NCBI RefSeq assembly: GCF_017742215.1
Contig: NZ_JAGHKP010000002.1
Coordinates: forward strand, 62,001 to 126,000
DNA: 64,000 bases
Direction of reading: 5' to 3'
DNA from: Chitinophaga chungangae
GTDB taxonomy: Bacteria > Bacteroidota > Bacteroidia > Chitinophagales > Chitinophagaceae
The notes beneath the pieces are model-generated. The model saw only the letters and a program-made list of their open reading frames with translations. It did no database searches and was not told the origin of the DNA. This document shows, one piece after another, positions 35,832 through 46,170 of the stretch. Position numbers and translations under genes: made by a program. Numbering within the stretch: position 1 is the stretch's first letter; each line of letters starts with the position of its first letter.

Positions 35832-38237
35832 ATGATATCTAACTACATCAGGATCGCATGGCGCAATTTCCGCAAAAGCCGGTTGTATGCTTTTGTAAAT
35901 GTACTGGGGCTTTCCGCCGGCATCGGGTTCAGCCTGCTGGTGGCGGCTTTTGTGTGGAAGGAATTGAATGTGAACAAGGGGCTGAAGAACGCGGACCGTC
36001 AATATATTATCCAGAGCCGCTGGAAGGAAAGCAGCCAGGGTGGCGAGCTTACCACCGTGGGCATGCTGGCCCGCGCGATGAAGGAAGAATACCCGCACCT
36101 GGTGAAGAATTTTTACCGCTGGGACGGCGTTACCGCCAACGTGTCCAAAGGCGAAAAGGCTTTCAGGGAAGGACTGCAGCTGGGCGATTCCACCCTGCTC
36201 GAGATGTACGGCTTCGAACTGGCGCAGGGCGACCCTAAAACGGCACTTACCGGGCCGTACAGTTTGGTGATCACTGAAAACAAGGCCCGGAAATATTTCG
36301 GCAAAACAGACGTGCTCGGCGAAACCCTGGACATCGGCAACTTCGCGGGCGTTAAACAACCTTTTACCATCACCGGGGTGATGAAAGACCCGAAAGATAA
36401 TTCCGTTACCAGTGTGGATGCAGACAATGCCAACCAGTTCTACATTTCCACGGGCAACATGCCTTATTTCAACCGCGACATCAATAACTGGTTCAACAAA
36501 TACACCATCGCTTACGTGGAGCTGCAGCCCGGCGTTGCACCGGAAGCGCTGACCCGGCCGATGCAAAAATTATTGCAGCAGCATGCTCCTCCCAATATTT
36601 CGGCCAACCTCACGCCTTCGCTCGTGCCGCTTGGCATTTATCATCTCGACGCGAACAACGGCATCGTCAGGAAAATGCTGTACGCATTGTCTGCCGTGGC
36701 GCTGTTTATCCTCTTCATGGCGATCATCAACTTCGTGAACCTTTCCATCAGCAAATCTTCTTCGCGCATGAAAGAGATCGGCGTGCGGAAAGTGCTGGGC
36801 GGCCTGCGCAGGCAACTGATCCTGCAATTCCTCACGGAATCGACCCTCACCGTGGCCGTGGCTACGTTGCTGGCTTGCGGGCTGTATATCGCGGGGCAGG
36901 ATTATTTCTCCAGGATGCTCGGCACCAGCATCCCGGGATTGTTCAGCTTTCCCCTGTATTTTTATATCTGCCCCGTTCTTTTTGTGCTGATCACGGGTTT
37001 CGTGGCGGGCATTTATCCCGCGTTCGTATTGTCTTCCCTTCAATCGGTGGATTCGTTGAAAGGCAAGCCGGGCACGGTGAAAGAAAACATCTGGATGCGC
37101 AAGGCGCTGATCACGTTCCAGTTCTTCACCGCGGCCGTGGTGCTGATCGGCGCGATCATCATCAGCCAGCAGATCGGCTTTTTGTTTAAAAAAGACCTGG
37201 GGTACGACCGTGAATTTGTGATCGCCGCGCAGCTGCCGCGCAACTGGACGCCGGAAGGACTGCAGCGCATGTACGGCGTGCGGGACCAGTTTGCGCGCAT
37301 GCCCGAACTGGAGAACGTGAGCCTTTCCTACGAGATCCCCGACGGCAATTATTCCGGCAACCGGCCGGTGTTCAAAGCCGGCGCGGATTCCACTACGGCC
37401 ATTTCCACCATGACCATCTATACCGATCTCAAATACGCGTCGCTGTACGACCTGCGGCTGAGCGCCGGGGATTATTTCACCAAATCAGCTTCCCTGGCTG
37501 ATCCCCGGAAGGTGGTGATCAACGAAACGTTTGCGAGATCGATGGGCTGGGCGCCGCAGGAAGCGCTCAACCAGCAGCTGCGTTCCGACGGCGACCCGAA
37601 TATTTACACCGTGGCCGGCGTGATCAAAGATTTTCATTTTAAAACGATGCATGAGAAGATCGACCCGATGATGATCATGTCTACCGACTTCGTGGTGATC
37701 TACCGGTATATGTCCTTCAAAATGAAACCAGGCTCTCCTTCCGCCAGAATAGAGGCCGTACGCGCAAAATGGGCGGAGCTGATGCCCGGCGCGCCCTTCG
37801 AATATTATTTCATCGACGACCGGTTGACGCGTTTGTATGCCGTGGAAATGCAGCTGCGGAGCGGCACTTACCTTGCCACCGGGCTTTCGCTGGTGATCGT
37901 GCTGCTGGGCATACTCGGCCTCGTATCGCTGAGCATTCACAAACGCACGAAAGAGATCGGCATCCGCAAAGTGCTGGGCGCTTCCGCGGGCGGTATCGCC
38001 GCGCTGTTCGTAAAAGATTTTCTCGGCCTGATCGTGATCGGCGGGGTGACCGCCATACCGGTTGCATATCTTATCATGAAGAAGTGGCTGGGGAATTACA
38101 TGTACCGCGTGGATATTACGGCGCACCCGTTCGTGCTTACGATCGTGGTGCTGGGCGCAGTGTCTATGCTGCTGATCGTTTTGCAGACATTCAAGGCAGC
38201 GGTGGCCAACCCGGCAAAAAGCCTCAAGACCGAATAA
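35832..38237 (+). CDS. ABC-transporter permease, FtsX/MacB type (orphan)
   Basis: 801 residues from the ATG at 35832 (MISNYIRIAWRNFRKSRLYA); longer in-frame starts run back through the divergent gene. It has the duplicated MacB_PCD-FtsX layout: TM1 (FVNVLGLSAGIGFSLLVAAF), a large periplasmic domain, the FtsX block SSSRMKEIGVRKVLGGLRRQL with three further TMs, a second periplasmic domain, and a repeat FtsX block HKRTKEIGIRKVLGASAGGIA. The end is NPAKSLKTE. In Bacteroidota, many such permeases are encoded away from their ATPase, and no ATPase gene is adjacent here. Likely inner-membrane export or mechanotransmission; substrate unknown. Confidence 0.93.
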   Translation: MISNYIRIAWRNFRKSRLYAFVNVLGLSAGIGFSLLVAAFVWKELNVNKGLKNADRQYIIQSRWKESSQGGELTTVGMLARAMKEEYPHLVKNFYRWDGVTANVSKGEKAFREGLQLGDSTLLEMYGFELAQGDPKTALTGPYSLVITENKARKYFGKTDVLGETLDIGNFAGVKQPFTITGVMKDPKDNSVTSVDADNANQFYISTGNMPYFNRDINNWFNKYTIAYVELQPGVAPEALTRPMQKLLQQHAPPNISANLTPSLVPLGIYHLDANNGIVRKMLYALSAVALFILFMAIINFVNLSISKSSSRMKEIGVRKVLGGLRRQLILQFLTESTLTVAVATLLACGLYIAGQDYFSRMLGTSIPGLFSFPLYFYICPVLFVLITGFVAGIYPAFVLSSLQSVDSLKGKPGTVKENIWMRKALITFQFFTAAVVLIGAIIISQQIGFLFKKDLGYDREFVIAAQLPRNWTPEGLQRMYGVRDQFARMPELENVSLSYEIPDGNYSGNRPVFKAGADSTTAISTMTIYTDLKYASLYDLRLSAGDYFTKSASLADPRKVVINETFARSMGWAPQEALNQQLRSDGDPNIYTVAGVIKDFHFKTMHEKIDPMMIMSTDFVVIYRYMSFKMKPGSPSARIEAVRAKWAELMPGAPFEYYFIDDRLTRLYAVEMQLRSGTYLATGLSLVIVLLGILGLVSLSIHKRTKEIGIRKVLGASAGGIAALFVKDFLGLIVIGGVTAIPVAYLIMKKWLGNYMYRVDITAHPFVLTIVVLGAVSMLLIVLQTFKAAVANPAKSLKTE

Positions 38238-38275
38238 AAAAAGAAACTGCATATCTCATCCATTGCAAAAAAAAG

Positions 38276-38305
38276 AAAAGCCCCGGCTTCGCGCCAGGGC
38301 TTTTT
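38276..38305. terminator. Bidirectional rho-independent terminator
   Basis: aaagccc pairs with gggcttt around a 13-nt loop containing a further cggcttcg-type turn, with A-runs before and T-runs after. It sits between the convergent permease and TlpA-like genes. Confidence 0.82.
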
Positions 38306-38325
38306 CCATGCAATAGGGGTTCCCA

Positions 38326-40116
38326 TTAATCTTGTAAAACCTGTTCCAGCTGCAGGCGGAGCTTTGTTTCCACCTCCGGGCCTTCGAACCCGATATTGCC
38401 GAACTGGATATTTCCTTTTTTATCGATGATGTAAGTAGCGGGAATGATCGTGAATTTGAACTTGTCCCCTACTTCCGGATCGGTGTTGTAATACACCGGG
38501 AAGGAATATTTTTTGTTGCCGGACCATCCCTGCGCGTCGGCCAATGTGTTACGCGCGCCGCTGTTCACGATCATGAATGCCACGTCGGGATTGTTTTTGT
38601 ACTGGTCGTACAGCCGCTGGATGTAAGGCATTTCCTGCATGCATGGAATGCACCAGGTGGCCCAGAAATCGATCAGCACCACTTTGTTTTTTAATGATTC
38701 AACATTCAACGGTTTCCCTTTCATGTCCACAAAAGCGGCCAGCGACGGGGCCGGGCGGTTCACCCGCTGCGCAGCGATCTTTGCGGCAAGCTCTTTTTCC
38801 CGCAGGGCGTTCAGCGCTTTCAACTCTTCCTGCATGCCAGCAAGCTGGTAAAACGTGCCCACATTGTCCAGCGTTTCCTTGTCGGTATTTGTTTGCAGCG
38901 CTTCTTTCATTTTCGCGGCGGCGTCTTGCGTGTCGCCGGCTTTCATGCTCAGCAGGCCGAGCATAGACAGCATGTTCGCCTTCGCTTTGGCCGTTACGGC
39001 GCGGCGCGTGCTGTCGTCCACAGCGGGATAGATATGCCCCGTTTCCGGGAAATGACGGATGATGCCCGCCGGGAAACGGTCTGCCATGGCCAGCGCCTTT
39101 TCCGCGTAACCGCGGGCCAGGTCGGGCGCCACGTTGTTGTCCAGCAGGGTTTGCGCCATGCTTTTGTACGTATTGGGCAGGTAAGGATTGGTAGTGTCCA
39201 GCGTGATCTTCGCCGCGTGATACCTTACTTTGGCTTCGTTTTTACGCGCGGCGTACAGGTCGAACAATTGCTCGTGCATGGCTGAGAATTCGCTGGTGTT
39301 CTGCGGCGTTTCCGCTTTCAGCGCGGCTTCGAGCAATGCGATGCGGCGTGTGGTATCCGGCTCCTGGGAGATCGCCGACGCACGGAGGTCCCGGCCGATC
39401 CCGGTATCCGGGTACCGCTCCCGAACCACTTTGTAAATGGAATCCACGCGGCTTCTTTCGCCGAGTATCAGGTAAGCCATGGTTACCTTATTGACGTTGC
39501 CCATCACGGTAGGCGCCTTATAAAAACGGTCGGCGATCACTTTGTGCGCCTGTTTGTAATACTTTTCCTTTTCCTTTCCTTCGCTGATGCTCATTTTATA
39601 ATGCAGCAGCCGCACTTTCGCTTCGTAGTTATCCGGGTACAGCGCAAGCTCCTTTTCATACTGTGCAGCCTGCGAAGCGGCCAGTACCGGGCTTTTGCCG
39701 AGCTGCGCGCCGAGACTGTAACCTTTGTACAGGTTGCCGTTCTCCACCGGTTTCCCGTTTTCGTACACGGGCACTTCGTAATGTTTCCCGGGCCCGGGCT
39801 TCTCAACGGAATCGCCGCTGATCAGCGTAAAAGTGGCGAACGCCGCGAATTTCGCAAGTTTAAAAGAGGTCGTCCATTTGCCGTCTTTTTTATCCATTTT
39901 TATTTTCCAGGGCAGGTCGTAAAAATTGGAATAGGTAAAGTTCAGCGTTACCGAAGAAGCGTTTGCGGGAATGGGCGAGCCCGGCACGGACGGGTCGAAC
40001 GTAACTGTAACGGTCTGCCCGCGCTCCGGCATGGCCGGCTGAATGGTAACCCGCTGCTGCGCCCCGGCAAAAAGGGGAAGCAGCAGCAGTACCAGTATCT
40101 TATTGATTGTAACCAT
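38326..40116 (-). CDS. TlpA-like thioredoxin-fold protein with TPR-like middle region
   Basis: 596 residues. A signal peptide (INKILVLLLLPLFAGAQQ) is followed by an N-terminal beta-sandwich-like domain (to about 130) and a helical, TPR-like repeat region (ELALYPDNYEAKVRLLHYKM to ALQTNTDKETLDNVGTFY). The C-terminal thioredoxin domain starts FVDMKGKPLNVESLKNKVVLIDFWATWCIPC, written here in two parts in the protein, with the redox pair in WCIPC at 488-492 and cis-Pro in IIPATYI. Probably periplasmic thiol-disulfide exchange. The gene overlaps the end of the SusD gene by 17 nt, so it belongs to the second sigma/FecR/SusC/D operon. Confidence 0.93.
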   Translation of the reverse strand: MVTINKILVLLLLPLFAGAQQRVTIQPAMPERGQTVTVTFDPSVPGSPIPANASSVTLNFTYSNFYDLPWKIKMDKKDGKWTTSFKLAKFAAFATFTLISGDSVEKPGPGKHYEVPVYENGKPVENGNLYKGYSLGAQLGKSPVLAASQAAQYEKELALYPDNYEAKVRLLHYKMSISEGKEKEKYYKQAHKVIADRFYKAPTVMGNVNKVTMAYLILGERSRVDSIYKVVRERYPDTGIGRDLRASAISQEPDTTRRIALLEAALKAETPQNTSEFSAMHEQLFDLYAARKNEAKVRYHAAKITLDTTNPYLPNTYKSMAQTLLDNNVAPDLARGYAEKALAMADRFPAGIIRHFPETGHIYPAVDDSTRRAVTAKAKANMLSMLGLLSMKAGDTQDAAAKMKEALQTNTDKETLDNVGTFYQLAGMQEELKALNALREKELAAKIAAQRVNRPAPSLAAFVDMKGKPLNVESLKNKVVLIDFWATWCIPCMQEMPYIQRLYDQYKNNPDVAFMIVNSGARNTLADAQGWSGNKKYSFPVYYNTDPEVGDKFKFTIIPATYIIDKKGNIQFGNIGFEGPEVETKLRLQLEQVLQD

Positions 40117-41488
40117 CGTTCTGCGTGAGTTTTATGTTGGTTTTGCGGGCGTCTGAAGGAATGGGATACAGCGTATCCGTCTTTTGCCACTCGGCGCCTT
40201 TGATCGGCCCCAGCACGGCATCTGCACGATTCGTGCGTTTCAGGTCGAACCAGCGGTGGCCCCATTCGGTGAACAGCTCCACCTGGCGTTCCTTCTCCAC
40301 TGCCAGCAGCAGCGCTGATTTGCCGAGATTGTCCGGTAATACGGGCAGGTTCGCTCTCAGGCGGATGGAATCGAGGTCGGAACGACCGTCGTTCAGCTTA
40401 TCCTGCTGGATGCGCGCTTCCGCACGGATCAGGAATTGTTCGGCAAGACGCATTACCATGGAATATTCGGTGACTTCCGCAGCGCCGCTGCGCACTTTGT
40501 ATTTCATCGGCCAGTAGATGTGCGCGCCGGTGGACAAATAGCGGTCATCCGTCCAGTCAACCAGCCGCGTGTCGCCGGTCTCGAATTTCGCGACCAGGTT
40601 GGTCGTATCGAGCCGGAAAGTAACGGTGGATGCGGCGGAAAAAGGCACTACGGTAAACCCTTCCCAGGTATTGCGGCCCCCCGCGATGTTCACCGGCTGC
40701 AGTTGCCAGATCGCTTCGCGGCTGTTGGCGAGGAACACGCTGTTCAGATCTTCCAGCAGGTCGTACTGGCTGTTGGTAAGCACCTCGGTGGCTGCGGCCT
40801 CAGCTTTGGCCCAATCTTTCGTATACAGGAAAACCCTTGCAAGCAAAGCGTTTGCAGCGGATTTATTCGGGCGTACGCGGTTGGAGGTCTGGTAATTATC
40901 CGCCATCAGCGATCTTGCCTGCTGGAGGTCGCTGATGATCTGGGTGTATACGCTCTGTACCGGGTCGCGCCCTTTGGCGCCATTTTCCACATAGTCGGTG
41001 GAAGTGATCAGCGGCACGTCGCCATACATATTGACGAGGTAAAAATAAAAGAACGCGCGCATGAAGTAGGATTCTCCCAGCAGCTGGTCCTTCACGGAAG
41101 GCGTAAGGTTCTGCGCCGCGGTAAGCCCCTCAATGCAGGAATTGGAGTGATATATGTAAGAATATAAGAACGTCCAGTACTGGTTCACGTAGTTGCTGTT
41201 TGGCAGCAGCCTCACTTCACGGAACACGTTGTAGTTCTCAAAAGTGCTGAAATAATACAGGTCGTCTGCCTGCATGGCGGTAAGAAAGTTAATGAGCGAG
41301 TTGGCGAACTGGTAATTGAACCCGTTCATGTTCACGTACAGGCCTACCACCGCAGCGGAAGCCGTTTGATCGTCCGTGAACACCAGCTGCGACACCAGCT
41401 CGGTTTTCGGCGTTGGCGTATCCACAAATTTGGAGCAGGATGCGAAAAGAACCGCGGCGCTTATGATCAGGAATTGTATGCTTTTCAT
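40100..41488 (-). CDS. SusD/RagB-family lipoprotein
   Basis: 462 residues from the ATG at 41488 (MKSIQFLIISAAVLFASC), which places the lipobox Cys at about residue 18. An in-frame ATG at 41509 would overlap the SusC stop and add 7 residues. SusD marks: DQTASAAVVGLYVNMNGF, LLGESYFMRAFFYFYLVNMYGDVPLI, ANALLARVFLYTKDWAKAE, and LLAVEKERQVELFTEWGHRWFDLKR near the end. The final TKLTQNDGYNQ-like end (IKLTQNDGYNQ) overlaps the TlpA-like gene by 17 nt. It pairs with the SusC at 41509-44778. Confidence 0.94.
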   Translation of the reverse strand: MKSIQFLIISAAVLFASCSKFVDTPTPKTELVSQLVFTDDQTASAAVVGLYVNMNGFNYQFANSLINFLTAMQADDLYYFSTFENYNVFREVRLLPNSNYVNQYWTFLYSYIYHSNSCIEGLTAAQNLTPSVKDQLLGESYFMRAFFYFYLVNMYGDVPLITSTDYVENGAKGRDPVQSVYTQIISDLQQARSLMADNYQTSNRVRPNKSAANALLARVFLYTKDWAKAEAAATEVLTNSQYDLLEDLNSVFLANSREAIWQLQPVNIAGGRNTWEGFTVVPFSAASTVTFRLDTTNLVAKFETGDTRLVDWTDDRYLSTGAHIYWPMKYKVRSGAAEVTEYSMVMRLAEQFLIRAEARIQQDKLNDGRSDLDSIRLRANLPVLPDNLGKSALLLAVEKERQVELFTEWGHRWFDLKRTNRADAVLGPIKGAEWQKTDTLYPIPSDARKTNIKLTQNDGYNQ

Positions 41489-41508
41489 CGTTTGTTGTTT
41501 AAGGTCCA

Positions 41509-44500
41509 TTAAAAAGTAAGCTGAATGCCCGCGGTAATATTTTTCAGCGGCGGCATTCTGAAGCCCTGCGTTTCGGGATCAAGCCCTTCGTAATCGGTAA
41601 AGGTGAGCAGGTTCTGCGCATTGGCGTACACCACCAGCCGGCTCAATTTCAGCGCGCGGGCATAAGCGGTGAGGTCGTAACGCAATGAAACGTTCTTCAA
41701 ACGGATGTAGGAGGCATCGCCCCAAACTGCGGTAGACAGGCGGTACAGGTCCCAGCCAACGTCTGCGCCGGTAGTGGTGGCACGGGGATAGTTGGTGATG
41801 TCGCCTTTCTTGCGCCAGCGGTTCAGCGCACTGCGGTCTTTGTTGGCCAGCACACCGTACGGGTTCGATTCATAACCGTAATTGATGCCCGGGCCTTCCT
41901 GGTTTACGAACTGGAACAGGAAGTCCAGCTCAAGGTTTTTATACCGCAGCGAGTTTTGCAGGCCGCCGTAATATTTCGGCATGTACTGGCCGAGTATCAC
42001 GTAGTCGGTAAATTCGGAGATATCGCCGTCGCCGTCCAGGTCGCGGAACTCGGCCACGCCATCGTCCGGGTTCACGCGTAAAAATTCATACCCTTTCTGG
42101 ATGGTCAGCGATTCGCCCACCACGTATTGATCTTTGTACGAGGAATTTTCGATACCATCGAATTTCTTCAGCTTGTTTTTGTTGATGGTAAGGTTGAAGG
42201 AGCTGTTCCAGGTGAAGTCCTTTTTCCGCACGTTCACCGTGTTCAACTCAAATTCCCACCCGCTGTTCTGCACCAGCGCGTCGAAGTTGGCGCGCAGCGC
42301 TTCGAAGCCCACTTGCGGCGTTAGCGCGAAGTCTATCAGCTGGTTGCCCGTGACATTGTAATAATAATTTGTATTGAAGAGAATGCGGTCCTGCAAGAAA
42401 CCCAGTTCCAAAGCCACTTCAGACTTCCTCGATTCTTCCCACTTATAGTCGTTGTTCGCCAGGCGCGAAGGCGCGATGCCGGCGATGCCATCGTAGATGA
42501 AACCTACGGGGCTCCAGCTATCCAGGTAATCGTTCGTGCCGATGTTGTCGGAACCTACGGTGCCCCAGCTGCCTCTCAGTTTACCAAAGCTCAGCACGTT
42601 GTTGCCTTTAATGAAAGGTTCGTTGGAAAAGATCCAGGCTGCGCCGATGGCGCCGAAATTGCCAAAACGGTTGCCGGGGCCGAAACGGGTGGAACCGTCG
42701 CGGCGGAAGCTGCCGTTGATCACGTATTTTTCGTCCCAGTTGTAAGTAACGCGCCCGAAAGCGGAAGTATAACGGTACAGGCTGTAAATAGAAGTGCTTA
42801 CAAGGTTGCCGGCCGCCTGCATGTTTTCAAGCAGCGCATCGCTGGAAAAGTTCGTGGCGTTGATGCGGTTGCCTTCGCGCAGGTTCTGCTGCCAGGTAGC
42901 GCCGGCCAGCACCTGCAATTCGCCTTTCGCGACGGTGCGGGTGTATTCCAGCTGCGGCTCCACCAGCCATGAGCTGGCGTCGGTATTGCCGAAGTAGGTC
43001 ATGCTGCCGGGACTGGATTGCGGGTTGAACACAATGTTCGGGTATACCTGCACCTGGTCCAGGTTCGTGTTGGTGTAGCCGAGATTCACCTTGGCATTGA
43101 GGCCGGGCAGCACGGTATAACGGATCACGCTGTTGGCGATGAGGTTGTTGGTGCGGGCGTTGGATCTCCGAGGGATATAGGCGTACGGGTTCTGCATGGT
43201 ATTGAACCAGTACAGCTTGCCGTCGTCCCCATATACGGGATAGTTGGGCACCATGTCATAATAATACGTGAGGTCGCTGGCAATAGAGCGGTCTTTAATG
43301 CTGGAATAGTTCACAGACGCGCTGATGTTGAATTTTTTATCGGCGCTGTTGTGATCGATATTGATATGCGAAGCACCGCGCGTATAGGCGGGATTGTTCG
43401 GCATCACCGTCGTTTGGCGGGTATAGGTGCCGCTGAGCAGAAAACGCGTTTGTTCCGTGCCGCCAGACACGGAGCCCTGCGCTTCCGTGATGTTCGCGGT
43501 GCCGCCGATCAGTTCCTTCTGCCAGTCGCGGCCTTTCTGCTGGTCCCACAGCAGCAGGTCGGGCGCGTTTTCTTCGGTAGGCGTTTCGCCGTCGTTGGCG
43601 AAGGCTTCCTTGCGCATTTCCAGGTATTCGCTGTTGCTGAGCATCGGCAACTTGTTCACCACTTTGCTGGCGCCGCTGAATACGTTGAAGTTCACGCGCG
43701 CTTTGCCGGCCTTTCCTTTTTTGGTGGTGATCAGTATTACGCCGTTGCCCGCGCGGGAACCGTAAATGGCGGTAGCGTCAGCGTCTTTCAGCACGTCGAT
43801 CCTTTCAATGTCCGAAGGGTTGATGCTGGCCAGCGGGCTCAGCTCGCCGTTGGCGCTGTTGAAGGTATTGTCGTTGAGCGGTTCGTTGAAATAAGGGATG
43901 CCGTCTACCACGTACAGCGGCTGATTGCTTTGCAGCAGCGAGTTCTGGCCGCGCAGCGTTACGTTGAAACGCGCGCCGGGCAAACCGTTGCTGGATGAAA
44001 TGAACACGCCGGCCAAACGCCCCTGCATAGCCGCAAAGGGGTCTACCACCGGGCTGTTCTCGATGTCTTTGCTTTTTACGGAAGACACGCTGCTGGTCAG
44101 GCTCCTCCTCGACGCGGAACCATAGCCGATCACCACGGTTTCGTCCAGCGAGCTTACGGCCGCTTTCAGCCGGATGGCGAGCGGGCCGTTGGCGGGCACC
44201 GTCACTTCGCGGGTTTCATATCCGATGAAAGACACTACCAGCACGCTTCCCGGCTCGGCGTTGATCGAAAAGCCGCCGTTCACGTCGGTGACCGTACCGG
44301 TGGAAGTGCCTTTGATCTTGATGCTTACGCCGATCAAAGCAAGACCATCTTCACCGGTCACGGAGCCTTTTATTTCCTGCAATACAACGCTGGCGGAAGG
44401 AGAAGCGGGCGCGGCCGGTTTAGGCCGGATGAAAATGGTTTTATCTTTGATGGAATAATCCAGCGGCTGTTCTTTGAACACTTCCGCGAGAAAAGTGCCG

Positions 44501-44778
44501 AGCGGCTGGTTTTGCGCGCTGATGGTCACGTTACGGGTGCTGCGCAGCAGGTCCCGGTCGTAAAAGAACAGGTAACCGGTCTGCTTTTTCACAGCGGTGA
44601 ACACTTCTTCGAGCGGTGCGTTCCGCAGAGACAGGGATACGCTCTGTGCATAAGAGCCGGCGGAAACTTTCAGGCTCGCCACGATCATGAGAATGACAGT
44701 TAATCTCATAGTGCGTCTTAGTTTGGTTGAAAAAAGCCCAGGTAAGGAATGGGCCTTTGCATGATCATTCAATTGCAT
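41509..44778 (-). CDS. SusC-family TonB-linked outer membrane protein with STN domain
   Basis: 1089 residues. A long basic leader typical of Chitinophagaceae SusC precedes the hydrophobic MRLTVILMIVASLKVSAGSYA. The STN domain is at about 45-115 (VSLSLRNAPLEEVFTAVKKQ, YLFFYDRDLL). A carboxypeptidase-like domain (IKGSVTGEDGLALIGVSIKI to VSFIGYETREV) leads to DETVVIGYGSAS and the plug (PLYVVDGIPYFNE, IDVLKDADATAIYGSRAGNG). The barrel ends KNITAGIQLTF. A start at the later MRLTV is also possible. It is third in a sigma/FecR/SusC/SusD/TlpA cluster. Confidence 0.95.
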   Translation of the reverse strand: MQLNDHAKAHSLPGLFSTKLRRTMRLTVILMIVASLKVSAGSYAQSVSLSLRNAPLEEVFTAVKKQTGYLFFYDRDLLRSTRNVTISAQNQPLGTFLAEVFKEQPLDYSIKDKTIFIRPKPAAPASPSASVVLQEIKGSVTGEDGLALIGVSIKIKGTSTGTVTDVNGGFSINAEPGSVLVVSFIGYETREVTVPANGPLAIRLKAAVSSLDETVVIGYGSASRRSLTSSVSSVKSKDIENSPVVDPFAAMQGRLAGVFISSSNGLPGARFNVTLRGQNSLLQSNQPLYVVDGIPYFNEPLNDNTFNSANGELSPLASINPSDIERIDVLKDADATAIYGSRAGNGVILITTKKGKAGKARVNFNVFSGASKVVNKLPMLSNSEYLEMRKEAFANDGETPTEENAPDLLLWDQQKGRDWQKELIGGTANITEAQGSVSGGTEQTRFLLSGTYTRQTTVMPNNPAYTRGASHINIDHNSADKKFNISASVNYSSIKDRSIASDLTYYYDMVPNYPVYGDDGKLYWFNTMQNPYAYIPRRSNARTNNLIANSVIRYTVLPGLNAKVNLGYTNTNLDQVQVYPNIVFNPQSSPGSMTYFGNTDASSWLVEPQLEYTRTVAKGELQVLAGATWQQNLREGNRINATNFSSDALLENMQAAGNLVSTSIYSLYRYTSAFGRVTYNWDEKYVINGSFRRDGSTRFGPGNRFGNFGAIGAAWIFSNEPFIKGNNVLSFGKLRGSWGTVGSDNIGTNDYLDSWSPVGFIYDGIAGIAPSRLANNDYKWEESRKSEVALELGFLQDRILFNTNYYYNVTGNQLIDFALTPQVGFEALRANFDALVQNSGWEFELNTVNVRKKDFTWNSSFNLTINKNKLKKFDGIENSSYKDQYVVGESLTIQKGYEFLRVNPDDGVAEFRDLDGDGDISEFTDYVILGQYMPKYYGGLQNSLRYKNLELDFLFQFVNQEGPGINYGYESNPYGVLANKDRSALNRWRKKGDITNYPRATTTGADVGWDLYRLSTAVWGDASYIRLKNVSLRYDLTAYARALKLSRLVVYANAQNLLTFTDYEGLDPETQGFRMPPLKNITAGIQLTF

Positions 44779-44873
44779 AGATTTGCATTGTTTGGATAAT
44801 AGTAATAACTAGTTGGTTGCTATATTTCCTGACATTCACCGGGGGCGGGTCCAAGCGCCTCCGGTTCCTGTTT

Positions 44874-46064
44874 TTAAGGCATTACGACGATCTTTTTCCC
44901 TTCTATATTAAACCCGATGCCCGTGCTGCGAAGCCCCTCGAGCACATCGGAGAGTTTCAGGTTGCGTTGAATTTCGCCCTGGAAGCGGCGGGACGGAATC
45001 TGCCCGCGGTATTCCACTTCCACATCGTACCAGCGTTCCAGCTGCCGCATTACGGATTGAATGTCCGCGTCGCGGAAATAGAATATCTCGTTTTTCCAGC
45101 CCACCGCTTCTTCGGTATCCACGTTGCGCAGCACGGTGATCTGCCCGGAGCGGTTCACCCGCGCCTGCTGCCCGGGACTGAGCCGCCTGGAATCGTTGCC
45201 GGCCTTCACCTGCACGGCGCCTTCCAGCAAAGTGGCGCTGATGCCGGGTTCGTTGGTGTAAGCGTTTACGTTGAAATGCGTGCCCAGCACGGTTACTTCG
45301 GTTTGCGGCGTTACCTGCACCCTGAAAGGATGCGCGGCGTCCTGTTTTATTTCGAAATATGCTTCGCCGGTCATTTCCACCCTGCGCTCCGCTCCGCTGA
45401 AGGCTACCGGGAACCGCAGGGACGATTCGGCGTTGAGCCAAACGGCGCTGCCGTCCGGCAAAGTGATGCGGAACTGCCCGCCGCGCGGCGTTCTGAGGGT
45501 GTTAAAAACGGGCATGGCGCCGGCTTCCTGCGACTGGTATACCAGCAGGCCGCCGGTTTGTTTGATGGCGGCGCCCTGCTGGGCGATCACCTGGTTGCCG
45601 GCGCTGTCCAGCGAAACGGTGCTGCCGTCTGCCAGGGTGAGCGTGGCTTTATTGCCGCCGGGCAATGCGTCGTTCACCGGTTGCACGGCCACAGGCGGTT
45701 GCTGCGGTTGTTTCCCCGGCATCAGCATCCAGGTGCCGACAGCGGCCAAACCGGCCACCACGGCGGCAGCCAGCCACCAACGGCCACCGAAACGCAGGGT
45801 GCGGGCGGCAGGTTTTACCTGTTCTGTGGGAAAATGTTTTTCTGCAAAACGCCGCCAGCCCTGTTCCTCGTCGGTAACGGCATAGGCGGCCAGTTTATCG
45901 TGAAGGGACGCATCGGCCGTAAGGGATTCAAAAAAAGCCCTGTTCCCGGGCGAAGCGGCCACCCAGGCGTCCAGCTCTTCCCGCTCCTGCGCGCTCAGCT
46001 CCCCTCTCAGGTAACCGAGCACCAGGTAAGCGGCCCTTTGCATTAACGGTTGATCTGGTTCCAA
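44874..46064 (-). CDS. FecR-family anti-sigma factor (transmembrane)
   Basis: 396 residues. The N-terminal cytoplasmic part (LVLGYLRGELSAQEREELDAWV) precedes one membrane helix (RWWLAAAVVAGLAAVGTWML, about 94-113). The FecR domain shows NKATLTLADGSTVSLDSAGNQVI, NTLRTPRGGQFRITLPDGSAVWLNAESSLRFPVAF as two adjacent blocks, GEAYFEIKQDAAHPFRV and VLGTHFNVNAYTN. The C-terminal DUF4974-like part follows (YFRDADIQSVMRQLERWYDV). It lies between the ECF sigma gene and the STN-SusC gene, 106 nt after the sigma gene. Confidence 0.95.
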   Translation of the reverse strand: MEPDQPLMQRAAYLVLGYLRGELSAQEREELDAWVAASPGNRAFFESLTADASLHDKLAAYAVTDEEQGWRRFAEKHFPTEQVKPAARTLRFGGRWWLAAAVVAGLAAVGTWMLMPGKQPQQPPVAVQPVNDALPGGNKATLTLADGSTVSLDSAGNQVIAQQGAAIKQTGGLLVYQSQEAGAMPVFNTLRTPRGGQFRITLPDGSAVWLNAESSLRFPVAFSGAERRVEMTGEAYFEIKQDAAHPFRVQVTPQTEVTVLGTHFNVNAYTNEPGISATLLEGAVQVKAGNDSRRLSPGQQARVNRSGQITVLRNVDTEEAVGWKNEIFYFRDADIQSVMRQLERWYDVEVEYRGQIPSRRFQGEIQRNLKLSDVLEGLRSTGIGFNIEGKKIVVMP

Positions 46065-46170
46065 TTTTTTGTGGTTTTACTATAGAAACAACGATCCCTT
46101 CGTTTCGATGAAAGGAAATAGAAACTTTTTTCGGAAATTTTAAGAAAAATGAAGCGGATGAGGAAAATAT

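Noticed and set aside
44817..46046. Plus-strand open frame opposite the FecR gene
   Set aside because: Antisense to FecR with all its domains; composition typical of a shadow frame.
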